Origin: an uncultured Patescibacteria group bacterium
GTDB taxonomy: Bacteria; Patescibacteriota; JACMRA01
Assembly (NCBI GenBank): GCA_938041505.1
Contig: CALITC010000006.1
Location: 1 to 64,000, forward strand
Length of the DNA: 64,000 nt
Direction: 5' to 3'
Below are positions 30,717-40,991 of this stretch, piece after piece; the first letter of the stretch is position 1; every line of letters begins with the position of its first letter. The position numbers and the translations under genes are program-made. The notes under the pieces are model-generated. The model was not told the origin of the DNA. It saw only the letters and a list, made by a program, of their open reading frames with translations, and ran no database searches.

Positions 30717-31451
30717 TCAAATTTCTTCTTTATACCCAGCAAAGCTATCGAGAATTATCCGCTCATTCGACACACCCATCAATTGCAATATTCGGCGTAC
30801 ACCAACCACAAAACGTGGCGATCCTGATATATAAAGGTAAGCTCTGCTTTCAACAAGCTCTATTTTTTTCTCCTCAAGCTTTTCGGCCATAAGGGCAAAA
30901 GGCACTCTTTCTTGCTCAATTGGCAACTCGCAAAGTTCACGATCAAACAAAAACAACTCCTTAGCAACATGATAGAACTTCACTCTTTGTAAGCGCACTC
31001 TATCTCGTTCTACCAAATCTACAAACATACTTCTAAAAGGTGTAACTCCAATCCCGCCGGCGATACAATACACTTCTGATTCCTGGTTTTCTGGAAGCAC
31101 GAAGGGCCCAGCTGGTTCTGATATCCAAATCGAGTCACCTGGTTTGAGGGATTCCATATACTTCTTGAACTCACTATCGGATAAACTCATAGAAAATTGC
31201 AACCAAGGCTCTTGTGGGCTAGATGCAATTGACATCGACCTGCAACTTATACGATCTCGAGGATCTTGATTTTCTTTTATAAAGATCTTCACATACTGCC
31301 CAGCTTGAAAATCAAATCCATCTGGCTTCGCAAACCAAAAACTCATAATACCAGGACTTTCAATTTTAGAATACAGTAACGAAACCTGTGTGTAATTATT
31401 CGACATCATAGCCATAGTATACACCAAAGTTAGCCAAATTACAAGCACCAT
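30717..31451 (-). CDS. FAD/NAD(P)-binding oxidoreductase (ferredoxin reductase-like)
   Basis: RSMSIASSP FAD motif; VYCIAGGIGVTPFRSMFVDL NAD(P) motif. Confidence 0.85.
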   Translation of the reverse strand: MVLVIWLTLVYTMAMMSNNYTQVSLLYSKIESPGIMSFWFAKPDGFDFQAGQYVKIFIKENQDPRDRISCRSMSIASSPQEPWLQFSMSLSDSEFKKYMESLKPGDSIWISEPAGPFVLPENQESEVYCIAGGIGVTPFRSMFVDLVERDRVRLQRVKFYHVAKELFLFDRELCELPIEQERVPFALMAEKLEEKKIELVESRAYLYISGSPRFVVGVRRILQLMGVSNERIILDSFAGYKEEI

Positions 31452-31519
31452 TAAAATATGCCCTGATCAGAAGTCAGAGCAATATTTTGCATAATCCTCA
31501 CTGAGCTTGACCCCTTCTA

Positions 31520-31774
31520 TTATAACGCTATTTTTTGTTTTGCCTCTTCTAGATTGAGCAAGCATTGTTGATTTTGCTGATAATACAACAGCGCCATCTG
31601 GAACATTGCCATTGGAAATGGCGATTTATGTTGCCACTCCCTGAACTGTTTCAAAAAACAATTCTTATCAACACCATCAGGCATCGAGTTAATTTGCTTC
31701 AAAATATTATTCATCTTGATAACCATCCTATCATTAGATCTCTTAACCAAAGGATGAAATAAATATATACACAC
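31520..31774 (-). CDS. hypothetical small protein
   Basis: 84-aa ORF upstream of lepB. Confidence 0.4.
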   Translation of the reverse strand: MCIYLFHPLVKRSNDRMVIKMNNILKQINSMPDGVDKNCFLKQFREWQHKSPFPMAMFQMALLYYQQNQQCLLNLEEAKQKIAL

Positions 31775-31788
31775 GTCAATATTATATA

Positions 31789-32511
31789 TTAATTATTAAT
31801 ATTGTACTCTGGCAACTCAAAAAAACCAGATTGATTATCGTGGTCAAGCACAAAAAAAACTTTACCTAGAATTCGACCTTTTTCCACCTCTTCAAAAGTG
31901 CGCGAATCTATACTCTGAGTGCGATTATCGCCCATAACGTAATACTCTTCACTATCCAGTTTATCTTCTATGTGGCCTGCCCCTGCAACCTGTACTTTCT
32001 TGTACGTGGAAACGGTATCTTCTAAGTACGATTCCTCAAGCTCAATACCGTCCGGATAACTTTCGTTATACACATACACCTCACCTTCGTCAAAACCAAT
32101 ACTCTCGCCAGGTAGTCCGATGACTCTCTTAATATATAATTTTCCGTCCTCTTCATAAATATCTTGTGGGGGTTTAACAACAACTATATCACCACGCTTA
32201 TAGTCACTAAACCGAGGAGTGAGCAAATCTAAATACACCACTTCTTGATCTTTCAAACTTGGGTACATCGATTGACCCTCGATGCCAATTGTCACGAAAA
32301 CAAAAGTACGGATCAAGGTAAAAAAAATCGAAACAACCAAGAAAACCCTCAAAAAATAATAGAGGTATTCTAAAAGCTCATGGCGAAAAGAAGGTCGCAC
32401 CGCATTTTTAATATCACGGTCGGAATAATTCCGTTCAAATTTTACACCGGTGGTCATTTGATACAAATCGTAACCACCATAGTAAGTCTTGTCAAAATAA
32501 TGAATATACAT
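31789..32511 (-). CDS. lepB: signal peptidase I
   Basis: GQSMYPSLKDQEVVYL, YIKRVIGLPGE, VMGDNRTQSIDSR. Confidence 0.93.
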   Translation of the reverse strand: MYIHYFDKTYYGGYDLYQMTTGVKFERNYSDRDIKNAVRPSFRHELLEYLYYFLRVFLVVSIFFTLIRTFVFVTIGIEGQSMYPSLKDQEVVYLDLLTPRFSDYKRGDIVVVKPPQDIYEEDGKLYIKRVIGLPGESIGFDEGEVYVYNESYPDGIELEESYLEDTVSTYKKVQVAGAGHIEDKLDSEEYYVMGDNRTQSIDSRTFEEVEKGRILGKVFFVLDHDNQSGFFELPEYNINN

Positions 32512-32680
32512 CCCTCCGCAGAGCAGCCGGGTATCTAAATTTTCCTTCGTAATTGGAGTTATTTCACCTCAAGTGACGGAAAATTAGACCTTAACCAATT
32601 ATTAAACCCACCCTCACCAACCCACTATTTTTGACCTCTACAGGAAGGTTTGGTATACTTACTAAGGTAAATACTATTAT

Positions 32681-33109
32681 ATGTACGAATTAAAAACAAA
32701 AGTAAATGATGCGAGTGTCTTAAAATTTTTGAACTCGGTAGAAGATCCTCAACGGAGAGCAGATTCTCTGGAGATGCTCGATATCATGTCTAAGATAACT
32801 GGCGAAGAGCCGAAGATGTGGGGTAAAAGCATCATTGGATTTGGATCTTATACATACAAGAACTCTGCAGGGAAAGCCTTCACTTGGATGAAAATAGCTT
32901 TCTCACCTCGCAAACAAAATCTCACACTTTATATAATGCCAGGATTCAAAATCTATCCCGAACTTATGAATAAACTTGGGCCACACAAAACAGGAAAGGG
33001 ATGCCTTTATTTGAAAAAATTATCAGACGCTAATCCCAAGGTTCTCGCGAGGCTTATCAAAGAATCCTATGAAGAAATGGGTAAAAAGTACCCAAAAGCT
33101 GTTTTCTAG
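32681..33109 (+). CDS. DUF1801 domain protein
   Basis: LEMLDIMSKITGEEPKMWGKSIIGFGSYTYK...FSPRKQNLTLYIMPGF. Confidence 0.8.
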   Translation: MYELKTKVNDASVLKFLNSVEDPQRRADSLEMLDIMSKITGEEPKMWGKSIIGFGSYTYKNSAGKAFTWMKIAFSPRKQNLTLYIMPGFKIYPELMNKLGPHKTGKGCLYLKKLSDANPKVLARLIKESYEEMGKKYPKAVF

Positions 33110-33122
33110 CACAACTAATTAG

Positions 33123-34577
33123 CTAAGCTTTCACAAGCATTGTCCTAATAATATCCAACTTCTCCTTCATCTTTTCATCGGTTTTGTAGAGTTTGGAGAT
33201 CTTGTTTGCCGCGTGCATAACCGTAGTGTGATCACGATTACCAAAAAGCCGACCAATAGCTGGATAACTAAGGTCAAGATCATACTTGTAGAACCACATA
33301 ATTACTTGCCTTGCAGTAGAAATATCACGCTGCCTACTAACACCTAATACATCAGCTTTATCTAAGCCAAAATACCTACAAACTGCATGCATTATTCTCT
33401 CAGTAGCTGCTGCAGGATTCTTAGCAAGCGAAAAAGCTGGATTGGGCTTAACGGCACTAGTCAAAATTCCATCCAAATCTTCATCCGAAAAATTTTTCCC
33501 TGGAGTGAATTTAATTTTTGCACAGACTTTGTTCAAAACCCCTTCCAACTCTCTCACATTCGTGTCCATTTTTATGGCAATTGATTGGACCTGCGTATCC
33601 GATAATGGCAATTGCATTCGCTCTATTTTATCGTTCAAAATTGCCACACGAGACTCGAGGTCTGGCTTAGAAATATCAACTGTAACACCCGAATTAAAAC
33701 GACTAATGAGCCTATCAGCAACCCCATTCAGCTCACTAGGATGCCTATCTGAAGTAAGGATAATTTGTTTATTAGCTTGAATAAGAGAATTAAATGTATG
33801 GAAGAATTCATTTTGCGTGCTTTCCTTACCAGAAATAAATTGCACATCATCAATAAGCAATAGATCTATAGTACGATAGTAATTCTTAAATCCTTGCATC
33901 TCTCCTTTTCTTACAGCAATCTGGAACTGAGACACAAAAGTTTCCATTGGAATATATTTGATATTATAACTTGGGTTATTTTCCAGCATTTTGTGACCAA
34001 TAGCTTGAATTAAGTGGGTTTTACCAAGCCCAACACCTGAGTGTAAGAAAACTGGATTATAAATTTGCCCTGGTTGATCAATAACCGCTTTGGCTACATT
34101 TGCAGCAAATTCATTGTTATCGGTTACAACAAATTTTTCAAAGGTATATTTAGGATTAAGATTATTAATATTTTTCTTAGGAAGATAAGACGCTCCAACG
34201 TCTTGAGATACATCAAACGATTTGAAGGTATCTTTTGGAGATTTTTGGGTTTTCTCCTGTCTTTGAGGCTTGGATATCTCCTGTGGAGTTAAAGTTTGTT
34301 GAGTATAAACAGGCTCTTCTTCAGCTTGATCAACACTAAAATCAACATGAATAACTTGAGGATAATATTTGTTTATACTATCAAGCAAACCCTGTTTGTA
34401 TTTGGACTCAATATACTTTTTTGAAAAAGAGTTTGGCACAGACAATACTATCTTCCGACCATGGTTACTGGTCTTCACAAATTCTACCCTACTAAACCAT
34501 GCTTTGTAAGCACTGTCCTTGAGAGATCCGCGAATGTTTTCTAGCACTAATGGCCAATAGTCTTCTGTTGCGGGCAT
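33123..34577 (-). CDS. dnaA: chromosomal replication initiator DnaA
   Basis: Walker A HSGVGLGKTHLIQAIG; LLIDDVQFISGKE; C-terminal IGRLFGNRDHTTVMHA. Confidence 0.98.
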   Translation of the reverse strand: MPATEDYWPLVLENIRGSLKDSAYKAWFSRVEFVKTSNHGRKIVLSVPNSFSKKYIESKYKQGLLDSINKYYPQVIHVDFSVDQAEEEPVYTQQTLTPQEISKPQRQEKTQKSPKDTFKSFDVSQDVGASYLPKKNINNLNPKYTFEKFVVTDNNEFAANVAKAVIDQPGQIYNPVFLHSGVGLGKTHLIQAIGHKMLENNPSYNIKYIPMETFVSQFQIAVRKGEMQGFKNYYRTIDLLLIDDVQFISGKESTQNEFFHTFNSLIQANKQIILTSDRHPSELNGVADRLISRFNSGVTVDISKPDLESRVAILNDKIERMQLPLSDTQVQSIAIKMDTNVRELEGVLNKVCAKIKFTPGKNFSDEDLDGILTSAVKPNPAFSLAKNPAAATERIMHAVCRYFGLDKADVLGVSRQRDISTARQVIMWFYKYDLDLSYPAIGRLFGNRDHTTVMHAANKISKLYKTDEKMKEKLDIIRTMLVKA

Positions 34578-34858
34578 TTATAGAGATTGAGATATAAAAA
34601 AGAGTCTAAACCAAACCCATTACTGGGTTTAGAATTCGAAATTGATGGGTTTAAATTTTCTAAAAAAGAGCGGTTAAGTTCTCGTTTCTCTAGGCTTTTT
34701 CTACTATAATTAACTATGAAAAATAAACATGTAGCTGTCAAGCAAATGGATCAAAAATCGACCAACGAAATAGTCCACAATAACAAAGCAAAAAACTACT
34801 CAATATATTTAATTCTTAACGTTGACTATATTCTAAAAAAACTGAAATATAAGGAATT

Positions 34859-35371
34859 ATGATCGAAATATACACAGATGGAGGGTGCTCTAAGAACGGA
34901 GAAAAAGATGCAATTGGAGCTACAGGAGTAGTGGCCATCCAAAATAACAAAATTATTTTTAAACATAGCCAAACCTACCTTGGCACCACGAATAATCGTA
35001 TGGAATACAGAGCAATGATAATGGCCATGAACCTTTGCATTAAAAACAATCTTACAGAAGTGAACTTCTTTACTGACTCGAACCTACTAGTACAGACGCT
35101 CACTACCTGGATGCACGGTTGGAAGAATAATGGTTGGAAGAAAAAAAGCAATCCTAAAAAAATTAAGAATTTAGATTTAGTGCTCACTCTTTGGGAACTA
35201 AAAAAACAATTACCGACAGCCACATTCTCTTGGGTAAAAGCTCACGCAGGAAACACTTACAATGAGATTGCAGACGAACTGGCCACAAGTTTTGATATGG
35301 AACATGCTCAAGAAGACACCATTAACGTACAAATTCTTAAGAAGCATGGTGTAGAGCAAAATTTAGGTTAA
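34859..35371 (+). CDS. rnhA: ribonuclease HI-like protein
   Basis: IYTDGGCSKNG...TNNRMEYRAMIMAM...FTDSNLLV...WVKAHAGNTYNEIADELA. Confidence 0.9.
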   Translation: MIEIYTDGGCSKNGEKDAIGATGVVAIQNNKIIFKHSQTYLGTTNNRMEYRAMIMAMNLCIKNNLTEVNFFTDSNLLVQTLTTWMHGWKNNGWKKKSNPKKIKNLDLVLTLWELKKQLPTATFSWVKAHAGNTYNEIADELATSFDMEHAQEDTINVQILKKHGVEQNLG

Positions 35372-35516
35372 GCGAATTTAATGAATTTCCTAGGTTCGTG
35401 TGTGGTGTCAACAACTTATATGAACAAAATAGAGACAACCCCTATAAGGGGTATTTGTGGGCATAAAAGTTTATAGGACAAATCATAGTGTCCTAAAGCG
35501 AATAGAAAGATGGTTA

Positions 35517-36020
35517 CTAATTACTGATTTTAGATTGTCGCGCATTGTAGCGGCTAACAAACTTAGTTAAACCAGAATGAGAAATACCAATCTCTTCAGC
35601 AATCTTGGACTTAAGATCAGCCTTAGAATTGAATCGCTCAATAATATCAGTGATCTCTGCTTGAGTATATGGAAGATCTCCAACAATTACATATCCTTCT
35701 TTCCTCTTTACGTCACGAATTATATTCTTCAAAACAGAAGTATTCACGTGAGCAAGTTGCATCTTAATATCAGATATCTTTGTCTTCGTCTTAAGAAGTT
35801 CGATAACTGTATTTCGAGCTTTAACTTTTTCTTCCGGAGTGAGTCTCTTGTAGTTGAGAACCGTGCTGTACTTAACCCCTTTGCGCCGAAGGAAGTATCG
35901 GAGCTGATTAGGATCAAAGTCGAATTTATCTGCAGTTGTGAAGACGTTACCAGATTTCTTGAACTCTTCAAGCAAAGCAGTATAGAATTCTTTAGTTCTT
36001 CTATTACGCATTTTAGCCAT
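35517..36020 (-). CDS. hypothetical HTH-rich DNA-binding-like protein
   Basis: 167-aa basic protein with repeated HTH-like segments. Confidence 0.5.
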   Translation of the reverse strand: MAKMRNRRTKEFYTALLEEFKKSGNVFTTADKFDFDPNQLRYFLRRKGVKYSTVLNYKRLTPEEKVKARNTVIELLKTKTKISDIKMQLAHVNTSVLKNIIRDVKRKEGYVIVGDLPYTQAEITDIIERFNSKADLKSKIAEEIGISHSGLTKFVSRYNARQSKISN

Positions 36021-36221
36021 AGTTAATAATATATATTACATAAAATAAAAATTCTGTCAACGATTTTTTTTGAGGATATATACTTTTCCTGATATATATG
36101 CCTATCTATGGCGAATTACATATTCATTCCATAAGTCAACATATTTTGCTCACGCCTTACAGAGGAGGTATATGGCATTTCTCAATAATTTTAGCACAAT
36201 TATGAATATAAATACAAAACA

Positions 36222-36249
36222 AAAAAGCAAGCCTTTAAGGCTTACTTGC
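36222..36249 (-). terminator. Rho-independent terminator downstream of rnj
   Basis: AAGCCTTAAAGGCTT hairpin followed by TTTTTT on the minus strand. Confidence 0.7.
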
Positions 36250-36269
36250 AATTATCACTAAATCTCAAG

Positions 36270-38351
36270 TTAAACCTGTATTACTACTGGGATAACTATT
36301 GGATCTTTTTCTGTCTTGTTGTAAACAAAATCTCGAGTAGTGTGTCTTATTTTAGACCGGAGTTCACTCCAATACGTAGACGATGTTGGATCTACTTTGT
36401 AAGTAGCGAATTCTTCTTTGATCTTTTTCTTCATATCCTCAAACAAATCAGAGTTGGCCTTCATATACACAAAGCCACGTGCAATTATCTCAGGACCACC
36501 AACAAGCTTCTTTTGTTTGTTTACCAACATTACCACAACGAGCGAACCTTGTGTCGACATCTGACGACGTTCTTCAAGCACCACATCAGAAACAGAGCCC
36601 ACACCAGTACCATCGACTAGTACTACTTTTTCCCCTGCAAGATCATCGGTAACAACAATATCTTTCGTACGTAATTCTACAATACGGTTATTCTCCACAA
36701 TTAAGTTGTGTTCAAATGGAATACCTACTTGCATACCAAGCTCTGCCATCTTACGTAGCAAGAAGTGATTACCATGAATCGGCATGAGGTAATCTGGTCG
36801 AGTGAGATTAATAAGCAGCTTGAGATCTTCCACAGAAGCGTGACCTGATACGTATAGATCAAAATCAGAATTCAAAAAGATATCTACACCCTTACGACTA
36901 AGCTTAGCGATAAGATCTTGCACGCTATCTTCATTACCTGGGATAGGGCGACTTGAGAAGATAATAGCGTCCCCTCCTTGAAGCCTAATCAAATCGTGTT
37001 CGTCACGAGCCATTCGAGAAAGTGCAGCCCTATCTTCTCCTTGTGACCCAGTAGAGAGCACACACACCTTTTCAGGTGGCATATTACCAGCCTCCTGGAT
37101 ATCAATCACCATTCCTTTTGGTACTTTGATATAACCAAGTTGGAAACAAACATTGAAGTTATTCACAATACTACGCCCAACAAGAGCAAGTTTTCGATTA
37201 GACTGTTCGCAGGCGTTAACTACCTGTTGAATACGACCGATTGTAGTGGAGAATGTCGTGAAAATAATACGACCGTTAATCTGTTTGAAGAGATTTTTGA
37301 TCGTCCCTTCAATAACCTTCTCACTAATTGCATACCCTGGCTTAAGTACACCCAGAGAGTCGGTGAGTAGTAATCTTACACCTTCGTCTCCAAGATGAGC
37401 TAATTTACCATAGTCACTCGGCTTACCGTCAAATGGAGAGTTATCAAACTTCCAATCAGTGGTATACACAATTCGCCCCATTGCTGTATCAATTGCAAGT
37501 CCAACAACATCAGGAATTGAATGAGCGAGTCTAAAGAACTGCAAACTAAACCCTCCAAGCTTAAGAGGCTTGGTAATATCTAAGATATTAAATGAAAAAG
37601 CCTTATTAAGATTAAATTCCTCAAGACGGTTCTTAAGCAAAGCTAATGTCAAAGGCATTCCATATACTGGTACATTCTTGAACTTTGGCAATACGTACGG
37701 AGCACCACCAATGTGATCCAAGTGTCCATGAGTATAAACAACTCCTCTAACCTTGTGGGCATTTTGCTCCAAGTATGTAGAATCCGGTATTAGATAATCT
37801 ACACCAGGGAATCGTTCACCTCCTCCAAAACCGAATCCAGTGTCCACGACTATAATATCATCACCACACTCAATGGCGGTCATGTTCATACCTACTTCAT
37901 TCACACCTCCAAGAGGTATAATTTTGACAGAAGGTCCTTCAGGAAATTCTTTTGGTGAGTTAGATTGCAAAACCGTCCCTGTAAGGAGTTGTGGATTTAA
38001 ATGAGTAACTGCCAAATTCCCTTTCTTAACGGATGTACTCCGAATATTCTTTACCTGTCGCACATTATTAAGTGCGCTCTCTAAAGATTTTAGCGTTTTC
38101 TCAGGATCTTGTCGCTCAACAAAATATGGTTTTTTGGAAGCTTGAGCAGCTATACTGGAAGATCCAGTATAGTCATTGCCCCGGCGAAAATTTCTTCGTC
38201 CTCCACCGGATCTGTTATTTCTTCGATTATATGAAGAGGCGCCAGATGACCGCCTATTGTTATTCGATGATGATCTTCCTCGATTATTGTTCCCAGTGTT
38301 AAACTGAGGTCTATTACCTGGGCGAGTTGATCCATTAGAATTATTTTGCAT
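36270..38351 (-). CDS. rnj: ribonuclease J with N/R/G-rich N-terminal extension
   Basis: IIPLGGVNEVGMNMTAIECGDDIIVVDTGFGF, THGHLDHIGGAPYVLP, PIHGNHF. Confidence 0.95.
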   Translation of the reverse strand: MQNNSNGSTRPGNRPQFNTGNNNRGRSSSNNNRRSSGASSYNRRNNRSGGGRRNFRRGNDYTGSSSIAAQASKKPYFVERQDPEKTLKSLESALNNVRQVKNIRSTSVKKGNLAVTHLNPQLLTGTVLQSNSPKEFPEGPSVKIIPLGGVNEVGMNMTAIECGDDIIVVDTGFGFGGGERFPGVDYLIPDSTYLEQNAHKVRGVVYTHGHLDHIGGAPYVLPKFKNVPVYGMPLTLALLKNRLEEFNLNKAFSFNILDITKPLKLGGFSLQFFRLAHSIPDVVGLAIDTAMGRIVYTTDWKFDNSPFDGKPSDYGKLAHLGDEGVRLLLTDSLGVLKPGYAISEKVIEGTIKNLFKQINGRIIFTTFSTTIGRIQQVVNACEQSNRKLALVGRSIVNNFNVCFQLGYIKVPKGMVIDIQEAGNMPPEKVCVLSTGSQGEDRAALSRMARDEHDLIRLQGGDAIIFSSRPIPGNEDSVQDLIAKLSRKGVDIFLNSDFDLYVSGHASVEDLKLLINLTRPDYLMPIHGNHFLLRKMAELGMQVGIPFEHNLIVENNRIVELRTKDIVVTDDLAGEKVVLVDGTGVGSVSDVVLEERRQMSTQGSLVVVMLVNKQKKLVGGPEIIARGFVYMKANSDLFEDMKKKIKEEFATYKVDPTSSTYWSELRSKIRHTTRDFVYNKTEKDPIVIPVVIQV

Positions 38352-38683
38352 AAATTAATATTTTTTTATAATGTAAAAAATTTGAAAAGCTGCATAACTA
38401 AAATATACATGTATTTTTAGACAATGTATAGAACGTATACAGAATCCATATGTTAGCGATAAATCCTCCGTTTAAGGTACTACCTCATCAGGAGTATAGT
38501 TATATCATCAAAACCTCTCCATTTATACCAGCAACTACACACATAATTTAATATGTGTCTAAAGCATTTCCTTGAATGGTACCACTAACAAAGAAAAAGG
38601 TAGTTGATTGAACATAGGGTCGGTACTGTTGAAGATCTTTAGGATCTGAAACAATATATAGATTAGGATTCAATCTTGTGTGA

Positions 38684-38758
38684 TGGTGCCGAAGGACAGA
38701 ATTGAACTGTCGACACGAGGCTCTTCAGGCCACTGCTCTACCACTGAGCTACTTCGGC
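38684..38758 (-). tRNA. tRNA-Phe-like (GAA), CCA encoded
   Basis: GCCGAAG/CTTCGGC acceptor; anticodon loop CTGAAGA; T-arm GACAG-TTCAATT-CTGTC. Confidence 0.75.
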
Positions 38759-38772
38759 GTATTATATACAAA

Positions 38773-39198
38773 TTACTTAGATAGAGAACGTTTGTTCCTT
38801 GTTTTCGATGATTTGTTGATATAAGTAAAATATAATTTTGCAACTCCGTCAAGCAAATCTTTCTCCATTTCATAGTGATTCGCTGGAATAAGATCTTTAC
38901 TGTACACTTGTACTATCATATTAACATTGTGGGGAAGCTTACCTTCCGATTTCATATGTTCAAATACAGCGTGCACCCTACGTCGCAATTTATTTCTAAC
39001 TACAGACCTTTTAGATATTTTTTTTGATACTATAACTAGCAGCTTAAAATGTTCCTGTGAGGGAGTTATCTTAATGTAAAAATATTTTGTTTTGGACTGG
39101 TGTCTAGCACGTAGAGATTGAAGTATTTCCTTCGAGTGAACAATTCGATAGGCTTTAGGAAGCACAAACCATGAGGTAAGATAGTAAGACCTAAGCAA
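38773..39198 (-). CDS. rnpA: ribonuclease P protein component
   Basis: LLVIVSKKISKRSVVRNKLRRRVHAVFE; adjacent to rpmH. Confidence 0.9.
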   Translation of the reverse strand: MLRSYYLTSWFVLPKAYRIVHSKEILQSLRARHQSKTKYFYIKITPSQEHFKLLVIVSKKISKRSVVRNKLRRRVHAVFEHMKSEGKLPHNVNMIVQVYSKDLIPANHYEMEKDLLDGVAKLYFTYINKSSKTRNKRSLSK

Positions 39199-39322
39199 CA
39201 GCTAGCTTTTGCCTCTTTTTGTTTCTACGATTTTTCAAAACATGAGGTGCTTTTCTCATACGCACTCTAAATCCACATTTTCGAGCTCTTTGTCGGGTTT
39301 TCGGTTGGTAAGTACGTTTCAT
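39191..39322 (-). CDS. rpmH: 50S ribosomal protein L34
   Basis: MKRTYQPKTRQRARKCGFRVRMRKAPHVLKNRRNKKRQKLAVA; true start inside the longer listed ORF. Confidence 0.93.
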   Translation of the reverse strand: MKRTYQPKTRQRARKCGFRVRMRKAPHVLKNRRNKKRQKLAVA

Positions 39323-39489
39323 AGCCTTGATTAGATTGTTTATTGCCTGTATATTAACAAAATTAAACTTTCCTGTCAAGAGTCCTACAAGGAATACCAG
39401 GCTATGAAGCTTATATATGAGAATCAAAAAACGAAGTATTATATTGAAAATTTGACCACTACATATAATTCAGCTATGTTAGTTAATAT

Positions 39490-40140
39490 ATGAGTAAAAA
39501 AGTTTATATTATTATACTAACAGCTATTATCATCCTTCTTGGTGTAAGCGGATTCGCCTGGAACATGCTCCAAGAAGACAAAATCGCAGACAGTAAAGCT
39601 GAGGTTGCTTCCCTTGAAGACCGGTCTCTGCCAACACCAAATAGTGATCTAGGAGAAAACAAAACCCTGCCTGAAGAACCTTCAGTACAAGTCTCAACTC
39701 CAGAAGAAACAACCCCGGTTGTAAACAATGACAACCCTACCCCAATTGAAGCTGTAACTGAACCTGCACCAGAACCTCTCCCTGCACCAGAACCTGTAAC
39801 AGAAGAACCAATAGCGAACGAACCTCAGGTGTTGGCTTCAAATAATTTTACAAGCGTAGGAAGTTATCAAACCAGTGGAACAACTACAGTTTTGAACACC
39901 AACGGACAGCTTAGTCTTAACTTTGGAAATGACTTTAGCTTTAGCGGTGCACCAGATCCAGTAATTTACATGTGCAAAGATAAAGCGCCAAACTCAGTAA
40001 ACAACTGTATAATTATCAGCGCTCTTAACCAAAACTCAGGAGCTCAATCATTTGCTATTACTCAAGATGAATATGATCAGTATAGCAACCCAATAATTTG
40101 GTGCAAAGCTTTCGGTCTACTAATGGGCCACACATTGTAA
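39490..40140 (+). CDS. membrane-anchored protein with P/E-rich stalk and C-terminal DM13 domain
   Basis: N-terminal TM, PEPAPEP linker, then FTSVGSYQTSGTTTVLN...IIWCKAFGLLMGHTL. Confidence 0.75.
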   Translation: MSKKVYIIILTAIIILLGVSGFAWNMLQEDKIADSKAEVASLEDRSLPTPNSDLGENKTLPEEPSVQVSTPEETTPVVNNDNPTPIEAVTEPAPEPLPAPEPVTEEPIANEPQVLASNNFTSVGSYQTSGTTTVLNTNGQLSLNFGNDFSFSGAPDPVIYMCKDKAPNSVNNCIIISALNQNSGAQSFAITQDEYDQYSNPIIWCKAFGLLMGHTL

Positions 40141-40385
40141 AAAACTTTACAATAAAATCCAAACTAACCCTTATTCCATATAAGGGGTATTTTTTACACA
40201 AAAACAAAGCACTTATTGGCAATTTGGCACCGTAACACTCGAGCAAGCAAGACAAAGCACTAAGGGAAAAAGGGCTTGTTACCCTGATAGAGAAAACAGA
40301 AACAAGCACAAGTTGAACAAGGGGGCTCTTGACATCATACCTTAGGTTGCTTTTAATAGGAAGTATAATTACTAGGATATTTGGT

Positions 40386-40931
40386 ATGAGAAACATTAAA
40401 CCCACTCGCTTATTTATAACCTCTTTTTACGTTTCCTCTCTGGTTTCGTTCTATATATTTCAACTGATACCAGACTTACTTTTTACCTGGACTCAGTGGA
40501 TACTCAGCGTGTTTGCAACTAACATTCAGTTTGAAGCAATTGGTGAAACAACCGTATGGTGGGCACTTCTTTGTGTCTGCATGGCAATCACATTCATGAT
40601 ACGCAAGTTCATCATCCAACCGTTAGGATTCTATGTCAACGGCAATGCAAGTTCTGACGGCGAGCTTGTTATCCTATCTATTCTTTGTCTTGGATTCTAT
40701 TTATACTCTTTCAACACCCTGTTTCCTGAGTATACGATGCCAGCAACCTTCAACTTAATCAATATCTTACTGGGAGATTCTAGAAACTTCCTCACTGTCG
40801 AAGAACGCGACATCTGGACTATAGTGCCTTGGATTTGGTATATCGGGCCAATCGCTTATATGTTCTCCATGTATCTACGATCAGAAATGCACTTCGCTAA
40901 AAGTGCTAGAGATGGTAAAGATGATAAATAA
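40386..40931 (+). CDS. hypothetical multi-pass membrane protein
   Basis: Several hydrophobic segments; likely start MRNIKPTRLF. Confidence 0.6.
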   Translation: MRNIKPTRLFITSFYVSSLVSFYIFQLIPDLLFTWTQWILSVFATNIQFEAIGETTVWWALLCVCMAITFMIRKFIIQPLGFYVNGNASSDGELVILSILCLGFYLYSFNTLFPEYTMPATFNLINILLGDSRNFLTVEERDIWTIVPWIWYIGPIAYMFSMYLRSEMHFAKSARDGKDDK

Positions 40932-40956
40932 ATTCCCTGTAAATCATTAAAATTAC

Positions 40957-40985
40957 TTGCAGATAATTGATAAGTGTGATATAAT
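40957..40985 (+). promoter_or_regulatory. sigma70-like promoter of the sortase-like gene
   Basis: TTGCAG - 17 nt - TATAAT ending 6 nt before the ATG at 40992. Confidence 0.6.
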
Positions 40986-40991
40986 TATCAT

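Noticed and set aside
34578-34858. Possible oriC upstream of dnaA
   Set aside because: Contains TGGGTTTA repeats but no cluster of TTATCCACA-type DnaA boxes; GC-skew analysis would be needed
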